DNA of 64,000 nucleotides from the NCBI GenBank assembly GCA_002699125.1, contig PABI01000129.1:79887-143886 (forward strand), in the 5' to 3' direction. Each line of letters opens with the position of its first letter. The first letter of the stretch is position 1. Below are positions 42,735 through 50,537 of the stretch, piece after piece. Below the pieces are notes generated by a model. That model did not search any database. It was given only the letters and a program-made list of their open reading frames with translations, and had not been told where the DNA came from. The DNA comes from Anaerolineaceae bacterium (lineage in GTDB: Bacteria; Chloroflexota; Anaerolineae; Promineifilales; Promineifilaceae). Both the position numbers and the translations under genes were made by a program.

Positions 42735-43223
42735 TTAATAAAGAAAAGGGATCAGTTTGCACACGCGTTGTTGGTAGGCGGCGTAACCGTCGTATTTTTC
42801 GCGTAGCCAGTTTTCCTCCCGCCTGGATTTCACATCAAAAAAGATGAACAGGATGAGCGCGTAGAGCAGGCCCAGCCAACCGCCGCGCAGCAGACTGAGG
42901 CCAAAGGCACCCAAGATGATGCCGCTATAAATCGGATGGCGCACCCAACGATAGGCACCGTGTTCCACCATATTGGCATCCTCTTTAGGGCGGGGAACGG
43001 CCGTTAAGTTACGGCCCAGGCTAAACAGTCCGGCCAAAACCAGTAGGCCACCCACACCACCCAAAATCAAACCAACGACGATGCTAATCGTGCGCCAGAG
43101 CCCATCCCAGGCGGGCCAACCGGGCAGCGTTACCGGGCCAAGGGCAACCAGGCCAAACAGGATGATCTGAATCACCACGTACCACTCGCCATTGGGGCCT
43201 TTCCACCACGATTCTCTGTCCAT
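42735..43223 (-). CDS. Isoprenylcysteine carboxyl methyltransferase/PEMT-like membrane protein
   Basis: A 162-residue polytopic protein. The C-terminal region RWVRHPIYSGIILGAFGLSL and the EENWLREKYDGYAAYQQRV segment are the signature of the ICMT/phospholipid methyltransferase membrane family, which uses S-adenosylmethionine. Four or five hydrophobic segments. The natural substrate in bacteria is unknown. The ATG at 43223 is preceded by GTGGAG. It lies upstream of a rhodanese lipoprotein on the same strand, which may be incidental. Confidence 0.82.
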   Translation of the reverse strand: MDRESWWKGPNGEWYVVIQIILFGLVALGPVTLPGWPAWDGLWRTISIVVGLILGGVGGLLVLAGLFSLGRNLTAVPRPKEDANMVEHGAYRWVRHPIYSGIILGAFGLSLLRGGWLGLLYALILFIFFDVKSRREENWLREKYDGYAAYQQRVCKLIPFLY

Positions 43224-43297
43224 CAAAAATTCTCCACTTCTTATGACACAAAATTCTAGCATAGGTTACAAGATGGATGGCGCGATTTACACAACTC

Positions 43298-44038
43298 TTA
43301 CATTGTGCCAAGCACGGCGTTAACCAATGCTTGCAGCAAATTTACCGTTTGCTCGATTGCCGGAGGGTGACCGTAAAATGGTTTGGCCTGTTTGCCAAAC
43401 GGCCGTCTCTCCACCACGCGCGCACTGGCACAAAGCTCAATTTGCAGCGCGGGCACGCCCAACTGCTGCGAAGCAAAGCGGGTGATGGTGTGGTTGGCCA
43501 GCCCGCCGGTAAAGCGCGAATGGTTTAGCACAAAATGGTCCCAGTGCAGTGCGGAAAAGGTCCTGGCGGTCTGCTGGCTGATGGGGCGAAACCGGTTCGC
43601 CACTGTTTGCAGGATAAGTGGTTCGTGTTCCGGGCAGGAACGGCCGTTCATCGTGCCCAACGCCAACCCGAATTTGTATCTGTTGGACATGCCGTGCAGG
43701 TCCAGGACAAAGCGAATGTCGTTCCGGCGCACAATCTCTTGCAGACGATTTTTATAGGGACTATCGTGATCCCAGTTTGGATCGCCAGTGGAACGGTAAT
43801 GGCTGTAAAGGGCGTGGATACCGGTTGTTTCGGCCAGGAATTGGGCCAATGCCCCGGTGAATTCTTCTTCTCCCTTGATGCGCTGGCGGCGCAGGTGGGC
43901 TGTGGCGTGGGGCGCAGAAATAAGGATGGGCAGTTCGCCCGGCCGGTAGGTGAATGACGGTTCTCCGTCAGGTGCCAATGTGGTGTAGGAAACGGCCGTT
44001 TCCAGTTCCTGTAATCGGTGAAGAAATGATAACCCCAT
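43298..44038 (-). CDS. N-formylglutamate amidohydrolase-like protein
   Basis: A 246-residue protein of the N-formylglutamate amidohydrolase family. The segments PILISAPHATAHLRR near residue 33 and FVLDLHGMSNRYKF near 110 carry the conserved Ser/His and Asp-Leu-His-Gly, and HYRSTGDPNWDHDSPYKN lies between. The classical enzyme releases formate from N-formyl-L-glutamate in histidine degradation, but many paralogs have other N-acyl substrates, and no histidine-utilisation genes lie nearby. The start ATG at 44038 has no strong site. The gene is divergent from the Mrp-type ATPase. Confidence 0.85.
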   Translation of the reverse strand: MGLSFLHRLQELETAVSYTTLAPDGEPSFTYRPGELPILISAPHATAHLRRQRIKGEEEFTGALAQFLAETTGIHALYSHYRSTGDPNWDHDSPYKNRLQEIVRRNDIRFVLDLHGMSNRYKFGLALGTMNGRSCPEHEPLILQTVANRFRPISQQTARTFSALHWDHFVLNHSRFTGGLANHTITRFASQQLGVPALQIELCASARVVERRPFGKQAKPFYGHPPAIEQTVNLLQALVNAVLGTM

Positions 44039-44133
44039 ATCAATAATTATAATTCAGGATGAATTCCTTGACCCCATTGTCACAATCCGGTTGAATACCG
44101 GCAGTTGGTAAGAGCGGCGTTTAAGGAGACAGT

Positions 44134-44964
44134 GTGGTGAATACAAAAATCATTTTGCCAGAAGTAAAAAATATTATCGCCGTGGCCAGCGGCAAGGGTG
44201 GCGTAGGCAAAACCACCGTCACCGTTAACCTCGCCCTGGCGCTGCAGCGTCAGGGTGCCAGGGTTGGTATTTTTGACGCCGACGTGTATGGGCCAAATGT
44301 GCCTATCATGCTGGGAATTCATCGGCATAAGGCGGCCAAAGGCATGGCAGCCATTGCCCGCCGCCAGGAAGCGCCGCCTTATATTAAGCCACTTTCCCGC
44401 TTTGGTCTAAATATTATGTCAATTGGCTTGCTCGTTGCGGAGAATGAAGTAATTGATCCGGCGCGCAGTCCCGACGCGGTGGGTCAGCTCGTGGTGCAAA
44501 CGTTAAAAGATGTCATCTGGGGGCCGCTGGATTATTTGCTCATCGATTTACCGCCGTCGGCCGGGCAGCCGCAGGCGTCGCTGCTGCAGCGAGTGCCACT
44601 GCGCGGTGTGGTCATTGTCACCACGCCGCAGGATTTGAGCCTGCTGGATGCCTCCCGCTCGCTGCTAATGTTTCAGGAAGCAAGTGTGCCCATCCTGGGC
44701 ATTGTGGAAAACATGAGCTATTTCATTTGCCCTAACTGCAATGAAAAGCACGAGATTTTTCAGCGCTCGGCCAAATGGCGTCCTGCTGCGCTGGCTGACA
44801 CACCTCTTTTAGGTCAAATTCCCATGACTACGGCCGTTTCCCAAAGTATCAACCAGGCCAATCCATTGATGCACGATCATCCAGACACGCCGCAGGCCGA
44901 AGCGTTTATGGCGGTAACGGCCGTTTTGCAGCAGCAGCTTCAGGGGAAAAACGGCCGTGCCTAA
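44134..44964 (+). CDS. Mrp/ApbC-type P-loop iron-sulfur carrier ATPase
   Basis: A 276-residue P-loop protein with deviant Walker A GKGGVGKTTVTVNLALALQ near residue 20 and FDADVYGPNVPIML. The CPNCNEKHEIF segment near 205 has the CxxC pair that bridges iron-sulfur clusters in Mrp/NBP35 dimers. The family carries Fe-S clusters to apoproteins. The N-terminal DUF59 domain of longer Mrp proteins is absent. The GTG at 44134 follows AAGGAG; two GTG codons are adjacent. Three ACGGCCGT octamers lie in the last 45 codons. It is convergent with an esterase, with only about three bases between the stop codons. Confidence 0.93.
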   Translation: MVNTKIILPEVKNIIAVASGKGGVGKTTVTVNLALALQRQGARVGIFDADVYGPNVPIMLGIHRHKAAKGMAAIARRQEAPPYIKPLSRFGLNIMSIGLLVAENEVIDPARSPDAVGQLVVQTLKDVIWGPLDYLLIDLPPSAGQPQASLLQRVPLRGVVIVTTPQDLSLLDASRSLLMFQEASVPILGIVENMSYFICPNCNEKHEIFQRSAKWRPAALADTPLLGQIPMTTAVSQSINQANPLMHDHPDTPQAEAFMAVTAVLQQQLQGKNGRA

Positions 44965-44967
44965 AAC

Positions 44968-45645
44968 TTAACTCACTTCCTCAGCCCGTTCCGCCCACCA
45001 GCTTTTCAGCTTGCGTATTCCCTCTCCGTTTAGCTTGTGCCCTGTCTCGTATTCCCGGTATTCTAGAAAAGCGCCCGCGGCGCGCACCGCCTTGCCGCAT
45101 TCTCTGGCAATTTCTAGCGGAACGCGATCATCCTCTGTGCCAACTGCCATGAAAACCGGCAGGTCAGACAGTCGAGCCGTTTCAATCGCTTCATCTACCT
45201 GGCGCGGCATAAAGCCAACCAGGCTGGCGATGCCCTGTACTTTTTCCGGGGTGAGGATAGCCACGGCAAAGGCGGCCGCAGCCCCCTGGCTGAAGCCCAT
45301 CAGGTAAATGTGGTTGGGATCAGCATCATATAGTTCTGGTAAGGTGTCGATAAATTGCTCTAGAACGTCAACGGCCGTATCAAAAGCATCCAGCGTCGGC
45401 CATTCATCCTGCTGCCGGGGGTGCCAACTGTAACGGCCGTTACCTTCATCCACAATGGCGCGGGGCGCAACCACCAGCCAATCTTGTGGCAATGTCTGGC
45501 TGAAGATCCACATCACATCTTCCGAGCCCAAATGACCATGAATCATCACAATGGTGGGGTGGGGGCCGGGCTTGTTTGGTTTGAGGACGCGGTGGGGTAA
45601 AACGGCCGTTTCATCTTCAACAAGAATGGGTTTTACATCCGTCAT
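44968..45645 (-). CDS. Alpha/beta hydrolase (carboxylesterase/phospholipase type)
   Basis: A 225-residue serine hydrolase resembling small bacterial carboxylesterases. The nucleophile elbow is GFSQGAAAAF near residue 118, the Asp is in GTEDDRVPLE and the His in ETGHKL near the end. HGHLGSEDV near residue 36 is a probable oxyanion loop. The substrate is unknown. The ATG at 45645 is weakly preceded. A terminator hairpin lies about 40 bp before its start and a promoter about 100 bp before, so expression may be controlled by transcription attenuation. Confidence 0.88.
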   Translation of the reverse strand: MTDVKPILVEDETAVLPHRVLKPNKPGPHPTIVMIHGHLGSEDVMWIFSQTLPQDWLVVAPRAIVDEGNGRYSWHPRQQDEWPTLDAFDTAVDVLEQFIDTLPELYDADPNHIYLMGFSQGAAAAFAVAILTPEKVQGIASLVGFMPRQVDEAIETARLSDLPVFMAVGTEDDRVPLEIARECGKAVRAAGAFLEYREYETGHKLNGEGIRKLKSWWAERAEEVS

Positions 45646-45686
45646 ATTTGAATCCCAATGGTATGTGGCCCCCGCGATGAATAGAC

Positions 45687-45732
45687 AAAAAAAGGAGGTG
45701 GCGAACTAACGGGCGCTAGTTCGACCACCTCT
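45687..45732 (-). terminator. Intrinsic terminator in the esterase leader (possible attenuator)
   Basis: On the minus strand AGGTGG-TC-GAACTA (45717-45730) pairs with TAGTTC-G-CCACCT (45696-45708), loop GCGCCCGT, followed by seven T residues (45687-45693). It begins about 12 nt after a predicted transcription start (near 45744). Confidence 0.8.
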
Positions 45733-45750
45733 GGGGGGGGAGCCGTAAAC

Positions 45751-45779
45751 AGTATAACACTATCAGTTTATCTCGTCAA
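45751..45779 (-). promoter_or_regulatory. Minus-strand sigma-70 promoter of the esterase leader
   Basis: On the minus strand TTGACG (45774-45779), a 17-base spacer and TATACT (45751-45756). The predicted start is near 45744, so the first transcribed bases include the C-rich tract CCCCCCCC (45733-45740) directly before the terminator stem. Confidence 0.72.
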
Positions 45780-45842
45780 TCATTTTGTCAATAGCTCCCA
45801 GGTAAGAGGTCATTTTTCCCAAAATTGACGCCAATTTGCCGG

Positions 45843-45870
45843 TTGACAGCCGAGCTAAATGGGATAAAAT
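45843..45870 (+). promoter_or_regulatory. Promoter of the csoR-copZ-copA operon
   Basis: TTGACA (45843-45848), a 16-base spacer and TAAAAT (45865-45870) face csoR. The G/C-tract operator starts six bases after the -10. Confidence 0.7.
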
Positions 45871-45875
45871 ACGCT

Positions 45876-45902
45876 CTACCCCTCCCCCAGGGGGGTGGGG
45901 CA
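45876..45902 (+). promoter_or_regulatory. CsoR-type operator
   Basis: CTACCCCTCCCCCAGGGGGG then TGGGGCA forms an inverted repeat (CCCCTCCCCC at 45879-45888, GGGGGTGGGG at 45891-45900) around the predicted transcription start. G-tract palindromes are the usual CsoR-family sites. It is 13 bp before the csoR start. Confidence 0.75.
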
Positions 45903-45914
45903 AGTGAGTGAGAT

Positions 45915-46193
45915 ATGGATGATATAACCAAAAAAACAGTAAAACAAAGATTAGCTAGCGCCGCCGGACATCTAAAAGGTATTGAGCGGATGGTGGAAGA
46001 TGACACCTACTGTATTGACGTGATTAAGCAGGTACAGGCGGTTCAGGCAGCGTTGAACAAGGTTACATCTATCATTCTGGACAATCATTTGCATACCTGC
46101 GTAACCACAGCAATCCGTGATGATGAGCCGGATGAACGGGAGCGCGTTTTGCAAGAGATTACCAGCGTGTTTACCATGTCCAACAAAATATAA
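45915..46193 (+). CDS. csoR: Copper-sensing repressor CsoR
   Basis: A 92-residue all-helical repressor of the CsoR/RcnR family. The Cu(I) ligands appear as Cys in DDTYCIDVIKQVQAVQAALN and the His and Cys of NHLHTCVTTAI near residue 60-64, the C-H-C set that defines copper sensors rather than nickel/cobalt RcnR. The N-terminal KQRLASAAGHLKGIERMV is the DNA-interacting helix region. Cu(I) binding releases DNA and derepresses copper export. Its operator and promoter are immediately upstream, and copZ and copA follow in the same direction, so the assignment is strong. Confidence 0.95.
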   Translation: MDDITKKTVKQRLASAAGHLKGIERMVEDDTYCIDVIKQVQAVQAALNKVTSIILDNHLHTCVTTAIRDDEPDERERVLQEITSVFTMSNKI

Positions 46194-46222
46194 ATCTACA
46201 TTTTTCCTAAGAGGAGAGTATC

Positions 46223-46444
46223 ATGACAACAAAAACATTTACGGTACCAAATATTAGCTGCGGCCACTGCACCCACACCATTGAAATGGAACTGGGCGAT
46301 CTGGCCGGTGTGCAAAGCGTAAAGGCCGAGCAAGAAAGCAAAAAAGTAACGGTTGAGTGGGGCGAACCCGCTTCCTGGGAGAAAATCCAGGCGCTGCTGC
46401 AAGAAATCAACTACCCGCCCGAAGGGCTTATCCAAATTAGCTAG
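46223..46444 (+). CDS. copZ: Copper chaperone CopZ-like (HMA domain)
   Basis: A 73-residue heavy-metal-associated domain protein. The metal motif is ISCGHCTHTIEMELGDL near residue 10 (CxxC with His between), as in CopZ chaperones that hand Cu(I) to CopA and CsoR. The ATG at 46223 follows AAGAGGAG. It is flanked by csoR and copA in the same direction, but an intrinsic terminator follows at 46454-46477, so copA expression may depend on read-through or its own promoter. Confidence 0.93.
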   Translation: MTTKTFTVPNISCGHCTHTIEMELGDLAGVQSVKAEQESKKVTVEWGEPASWEKIQALLQEINYPPEGLIQIS

Positions 46445-46453
46445 CAAGTTTTC

Positions 46454-46477
46454 GGGGACTGCAAAGTCCCCTTTTTT
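46454..46477 (+). terminator. Intrinsic terminator after copZ
   Basis: GGGGACT (46454-46460), loop GCAA, AGTCCCC (46465-46471) and TTTTTT. It lies ten bases after the copZ stop. Confidence 0.9.
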
Positions 46478-46486
46478 GATTTTGTA

Positions 46487-46560
46487 TTAGCCACAGAGCT
46501 CACAGAGAGTTGAAGAGAGTGATCGATAGTTCTTACTCCTCTTTTTCCTCTGTGGCTAAA
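46487..46560. repeat. Hairpin repeat of CCACAGAGCTCACAGAG units, copy 2
   Basis: TTAGCCACAGAG with CACAGAGAG (46487-46509) is mirrored by CTCTGTGGCTAA (46548-46559). It ends 21 bases before the copA start, in the leader. Confidence 0.82.
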
Positions 46561-46580
46561 TCTTTTTGAGGAAGGACACA

Positions 46581-49109
46581 ATGTCCGAAGAGAAACAAGT
46601 GACGCTGCCTGTGTTGGGCATGACGTGCGCCAACTGCGTGGCAGCGGTTGAACGGAATTCTAAAAAGGTTGAAGGTGTCACTGGGGCAACGGTAAATTTT
46701 GCCAATGAAAAGGTGACGTTTAGCTACGATCCTGCCATGGGGAAGGGGCAGGATGTGACAACGGCCGTTATCGAAAAGGTCAAACGAGCTGGCTACGAAA
46801 TCCCCACTGCCACGCTGGAGTTGCCGCTGCTGGGCATGACCTGTGCCAACTGCGCCGCCAACATCGAGCGCGCCTTAAATAGGGTAGATGGCGTACTTTC
46901 CGTCACAGTAAACTATGCCAGTGAGAAAGCGGCCGTTTCTTACGCCCCTGGTACCGTCAGCCGCGCCGAAATGGTCGCGGCTGTGCGCCGTGCCGGTTAC
47001 GACGTGGTGGAATCCGACAGTGATGAAGAATTAGAAGATGCCGAAGCCGCCGCCCGCGAAGCAGAAATTCAACACCAGAAGACGCGCCTAATTGTGGGCA
47101 CTATCTTTTCGCTGCCTCTCTTTTTATTTAGCATGAGCCGCGACTTTGGCCTGGTAGGCCATTGGGCGCACGCCACCTGGGTTAACTGGCTCTTTTTGGT
47201 CCTGGCGACGCCGGTGCAGTTTTACGTGGGCTGGGATTATTACGTGGGCGCTTACAAAAGCTTGCGCAACGGCAGTGCCAACATGGATGTGCTGGTGGCT
47301 ATGGGTTCATCCGTGGCCTATTTCTACAGCATTGCCGTTTTGCTGGCGCAAACTTTCTGGGACAGCGTGGCGTTGGGCGATCATGTCTATTTTGAGACAT
47401 CGGCCGTTATCATTACGCTGATTGTGCTGGGCAAGCTGCTGGAAGCGCGGGCCAAAGGGCGCACCAGCGAAGCGATTAAGCAGCTGATAGGCCTGCAGGC
47501 CAAAACCGCCCGCGTGGTGCGCAGCGGGCAGGAACTGGATATTCCCATCGCCGAAGTGGTGCAAGGGGATGTGGTTATTGTGCGGCCAGGTGAAAAGATT
47601 CCGGTGGATGGCACGGTGGTGGACGGCCGTTCCGCCGTTGATGAATCCATGTTAACCGGAGAATCCCTGCCGGTGAGCAAAGAACCGGGCGATGAATTAA
47701 TTGGGGCTACGATCAACAAGCAAGGTCTGCTCAAGTTTGAAGCGACCAAAGTGGGCAAAGAGACTGCTTTGGCGCAAATCATCAAGCTGGTGGAGCAGGC
47801 GCAGGGCAGCAAAGCGCCCATCCAGCGCGTGGTAGACCGCGTGGCGGCTTATTTTGTGCCATTTGTCATTACCATTGCTGCACTTACCTTCATCATCTGG
47901 CTGTTTAGCGATGCCGGCTTTGTACCGGCACTCATTCGGTTAACGGCCGTTCTCGTGATTGCCTGTCCTTGCGCGATGGGGCTGGCCACGCCGACTTCTA
48001 TCATGGTGGGCATGGGCAAAGGGGCCGAGAAGGGCATTCTGTTCAAAAGCAGCACCGCGCTGGAGCAGGTGCAAAAGCTCAACGCCATTGTCCTGGACAA
48101 AACGGGCACCATCACCCGCGGCGAACCGGCAGTGACCGACGTGGTAATCGGTGAACAGTTATCAGTAATCGGTGAGCCAGTCACCGCTAACGGCTTACCG
48201 CTAACGGATAACGGCTTATCGAATACCGATTACTGGCTTCAACTGGCGGCCAGCGCCGAGCGCGGCTCGGAGCATCCACTGGGTGAGGCAATTGTGCGGG
48301 CGGCCCAAGAAAAAGGGCTGATTCTGGACGAACCGACCAACTTTAGCGGCATTGCTGGGCATGGTGTGGTGGCGGAGGTGAACGGCCGTCACGTTCTCCT
48401 GGGCAACTTGCGCCTGATGGAGCGAGAAGGCGTGCATCTCAACGGGCTGGAAGCGAAAGCGCAAGCCTTGCAAGATGAAGCCAAAACCGTCATGTGGCTG
48501 GCCGTCGATGGCCAGGCCAGCGCCGTGATAGGTGTGGCTGACACGATTAAGGAAGGCTCTAAAGAAGCCGTAGCCGCCATGAAAGCACGCGGCCTGACCG
48601 TGGTGATGATGACCGGTGACAACCAGGCTACCGCCAACGCCATTGCTGCCGAGGTGGGCATCGACCGCGTTTTTGCCGAAGTGCTGCCCGGCGACAAAGC
48701 CAGCTACGTGAAGCAACTGCAAGAAGAAGGCTACAGCGTTGGCATGGTGGGCGATGGCATCAATGATGCCCCTGCCCTGGCCCAGGCGGATGTTGGGCTG
48801 GCGATTGGCACGGGGACGGACGTGGCGATGGAAACGGCCGATGTCACTCTGATGCGCGGCGATTTGCGCAGCGTGCCGCAGGCGATTCATTTGTCTAAAG
48901 CCACCATGCGCAACATTCGCGAAAATCTGGCCTGGGCCTTTGGCTACAATACGATTTTGATTCCCGTAGCAGCGGGCATTTTGGCCCCGTTTGCCTGGGC
49001 ACCAGATTTCCTCAAGCAGCTGCATCCCATTTTGGCCGCCGGGGCAATGGCTTTTTCCAGCATCAGCGTGGTGACCAATGCGCTGCGTTTGCGCCGCCTG
49101 AAAGTGTAA
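46581..49109 (+). CDS. copA: Copper-exporting P1B-type ATPase CopA with an in-frame repeat insertion
   Basis: An 842-residue copper exporter. Two N-terminal HMA domains have GMTCANCVAAVE near 13 and GMTCANCAANIE near 84. Further motifs are the membrane metal site ACPCAMG near 461, phosphorylation site DKTGTITRG near 506, TGDNQATANAIA near 677 and VGDGINDAPAL near 724. Between the phosphorylation site and the ASAERGSEHPLG of the nucleotide-binding domain sit about 32 extra residues (IGEQLSVIGEPVTANG and then LPLTDNGLSNTDYW). They are encoded by a palindromic repeat (48144-48240), without breaking the frame. The ATG at 46581 follows GAGGAAGG. It is the export step of the csoR-copZ-copA operon. 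Confidence 0.95.
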   Translation: MSEEKQVTLPVLGMTCANCVAAVERNSKKVEGVTGATVNFANEKVTFSYDPAMGKGQDVTTAVIEKVKRAGYEIPTATLELPLLGMTCANCAANIERALNRVDGVLSVTVNYASEKAAVSYAPGTVSRAEMVAAVRRAGYDVVESDSDEELEDAEAAAREAEIQHQKTRLIVGTIFSLPLFLFSMSRDFGLVGHWAHATWVNWLFLVLATPVQFYVGWDYYVGAYKSLRNGSANMDVLVAMGSSVAYFYSIAVLLAQTFWDSVALGDHVYFETSAVIITLIVLGKLLEARAKGRTSEAIKQLIGLQAKTARVVRSGQELDIPIAEVVQGDVVIVRPGEKIPVDGTVVDGRSAVDESMLTGESLPVSKEPGDELIGATINKQGLLKFEATKVGKETALAQIIKLVEQAQGSKAPIQRVVDRVAAYFVPFVITIAALTFIIWLFSDAGFVPALIRLTAVLVIACPCAMGLATPTSIMVGMGKGAEKGILFKSSTALEQVQKLNAIVLDKTGTITRGEPAVTDVVIGEQLSVIGEPVTANGLPLTDNGLSNTDYWLQLAASAERGSEHPLGEAIVRAAQEKGLILDEPTNFSGIAGHGVVAEVNGRHVLLGNLRLMEREGVHLNGLEAKAQALQDEAKTVMWLAVDGQASAVIGVADTIKEGSKEAVAAMKARGLTVVMMTGDNQATANAIAAEVGIDRVFAEVLPGDKASYVKQLQEEGYSVGMVGDGINDAPALAQADVGLAIGTGTDVAMETADVTLMRGDLRSVPQAIHLSKATMRNIRENLAWAFGYNTILIPVAAGILAPFAWAPDFLKQLHPILAAGAMAFSSISVVTNALRLRRLKV
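48144..48240. repeat. GGTAATCGGT-family palindromic repeat inside copA
   Basis: GTAATCGGTGAACAGTTATC and AGTAATCGGT on the left (48145-48174) are mirrored by CGGATAACGG and ACCGATTAC (to 48235). The same family is intergenic at 17581 and 40297. Its length keeps the copA frame. Confidence 0.85.
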
Positions 49110-49120
49110 TTTTCTCATAG

Positions 49121-49163
49121 CCGCGGATTCGTTCCGCGTACCTGGCGCGGAACGAATCCACGG
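49121..49163. repeat. Long perfect hairpin after copA
   Basis: CCGCGGATTCGTTCCGCG (49121-49138) pairs with CGCGGAACGAATCCACGG (49146-49163), one mismatch, seven-base loop. It precedes the terminator by 15 bases. Confidence 0.85.
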
Positions 49164-49177
49164 CAACTGATTTGTGA

Positions 49178-49213
49178 ACCTCAGCCGATAGATCATCGGC
49201 TGAGGTCTTTTTA
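49178..49213 (+). terminator. Intrinsic terminator after copA
   Basis: ACCTCAGCCGAT (49178-49189) pairs with ATCGGCTGAGGT (49195-49206), a perfect 12-bp stem, followed by CTTTTTATTTT. Confidence 0.93.
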
Positions 49214-49351
49214 TTTTGGGGAAAAGTGGACCCGAGTCTGAGTTTCATATGAAAATTTATTGATGGATTTGGATTCATGAGGATAATTGCGGGCGCGATC
49301 TGCAGGCTGTTTGGGTTTGCAGATGGCACAAAACACCTACGGAGACAACAA

Positions 49352-49954
49352 GTGAGCAAACGATCAGCAGGCCAAAAGCGAAGTAAGCGGGATATTCGGC
49401 GGGAGCAGGTGGCGCGTGAGAAGCGCATGCGGGCGTTACGCATTTGGGTGCCAGTGGCCGTGGTGGTGCTGGGTTTGGCGGGGTTATTGATTTACCGGGT
49501 GACGCGGCCAGAAGTTGAGGGGGTTGTGGAAGTGGAAACGGCCGTTGCCAACCAGCACGATGACGAGTTACAAATTCCTTTTGGTGGGACGCCGCCGATG
49601 GGTGGACCCCATGCATCTGTCTGGCAAAATTGTGGCATCTACGCCACGCCAGTAGAGGGCCAATATGCTATTCACTCCATGGAACATGGCGCCGTGTGGA
49701 TTACTTACAATCCCGATTTACCGGCTGAAGAAATTGTGGCCTTAGAAGATATGGTTCGTGGTGAAGGGTATACGTTGCTGAGCCCCTATCCGGATCAAAC
49801 CAGCCCCGTTGTGCTGACCGTATGGGATCGCCAACTAGCGGTAGATTCTGTTGATGATGATCGCGTATCTGAGTTTATTGATCGATACAAGCAAATACGC
49901 GGCCCAGAAGCAGGGGCCGCCTGTTCTGGCGGTGTTGGCACACCCGTGGGTTAA
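49352..49954 (+). CDS. DUF3105 protein, membrane-anchored (copy 1)
   Basis: A 200-residue protein. A basic cytoplasmic N-terminus (SKRSAGQKRSKRDIRREQ) and one membrane helix (IWVPVAVVVLGLAGLLIYRV) are followed by the DUF3105 domain (about 75-190). Its conserved WQNCGIY, HSMEHGAVWITYNPDLP and CSGGVGTP lie outside the membrane; Cys, His, Met and His in this block could bind a soft metal, but this is inference. The GTG at 49352 has GGAG seven bases upstream; a longer in-frame start at 49277 has none. A paralog follows directly, and copper genes lie on both sides. Confidence 0.85.
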   Translation: MSKRSAGQKRSKRDIRREQVAREKRMRALRIWVPVAVVVLGLAGLLIYRVTRPEVEGVVEVETAVANQHDDELQIPFGGTPPMGGPHASVWQNCGIYATPVEGQYAIHSMEHGAVWITYNPDLPAEEIVALEDMVRGEGYTLLSPYPDQTSPVVLTVWDRQLAVDSVDDDRVSEFIDRYKQIRGPEAGAACSGGVGTPVG

Positions 49955-49989
49955 TTTTTCCCTCTCAAAACAAAATTTCGGAGAAGAAG

Positions 49990-50532
49990 ATGTTGAGCAA
50001 TCGTCGCAATCAAATTATTTTAGGCATGATAGTTTTGGGAGTTGCCGGTCTGGCATTTATCCTTTATTTGAACGTACGCCCGGAGCCACAAATTAATGAC
50101 GTGGTACAGTTTCCACGCCCGGCGCGTGGCCATGACGACAGTATTGTATTTGATACGTCTGAACTGCCGCCCGCTGGTGGCGAGCATTACAATATCTGGC
50201 AAAATTGTGGCATTTACCAGGAGCCGATTCAAGCGGGGAATGCCATTCATTCGATGGAGCATGGTGCTGTTTGGATCACATACCAGCCCGATCTGCCGGC
50301 AGATGAAGTGGCAACATTGGAAGATATTGGGCGCAGCCAGACGTTTTTGATCGTCAGTCCGTATCCTGGCCAGCGCAGCCCGGTTGCGCTCACTGCCTGG
50401 GGCATTCAGCTTGAGGTCGATTCGGCAGATGACGGCCGTATCGAACAATTCATCGAGCGATACCGGCTTGGTTCTCAGACGCCTGAGTTGGGCGGCGCCT
50501 GCACCCAGGGTGTCGGTGTTCCGCTTCCCTAA
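49990..50532 (+). CDS. DUF3105 protein, membrane-anchored (copy 2)
   Basis: A 180-residue paralog of the preceding gene. Short basic N-terminus, membrane helix (ILGMIVLGVAGLAFILYLNV) and DUF3105 domain with WQNCGIYQEPI, HSMEHGAVWITYQPDLP and a final CTQGVGVP. It starts at 49990 after GGAGAAGA. The identical WQNCGIY and HSMEHGAVWITY blocks in two adjacent genes suggest a duplicated unit with a shared role on the outer face of the membrane. The next small membrane gene begins five bases after the stop. Confidence 0.85.
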   Translation: MLSNRRNQIILGMIVLGVAGLAFILYLNVRPEPQINDVVQFPRPARGHDDSIVFDTSELPPAGGEHYNIWQNCGIYQEPIQAGNAIHSMEHGAVWITYQPDLPADEVATLEDIGRSQTFLIVSPYPGQRSPVALTAWGIQLEVDSADDGRIEQFIERYRLGSQTPELGGACTQGVGVPLP

Positions 50533-50537
50533 TTTGT

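Noticed and set aside
45788..46006. Small minus-strand frame (72 codons) opposite csoR
   Set aside because: It is antisense to the csoR promoter, operator and start, with Pro/Ser-rich sequence produced by the G-tract.
48144..48240. A frameshift or assembly error in copA
   Set aside because: The extra bases keep the reading frame and match a repeat family seen elsewhere in the window; all downstream copA motifs remain in frame.
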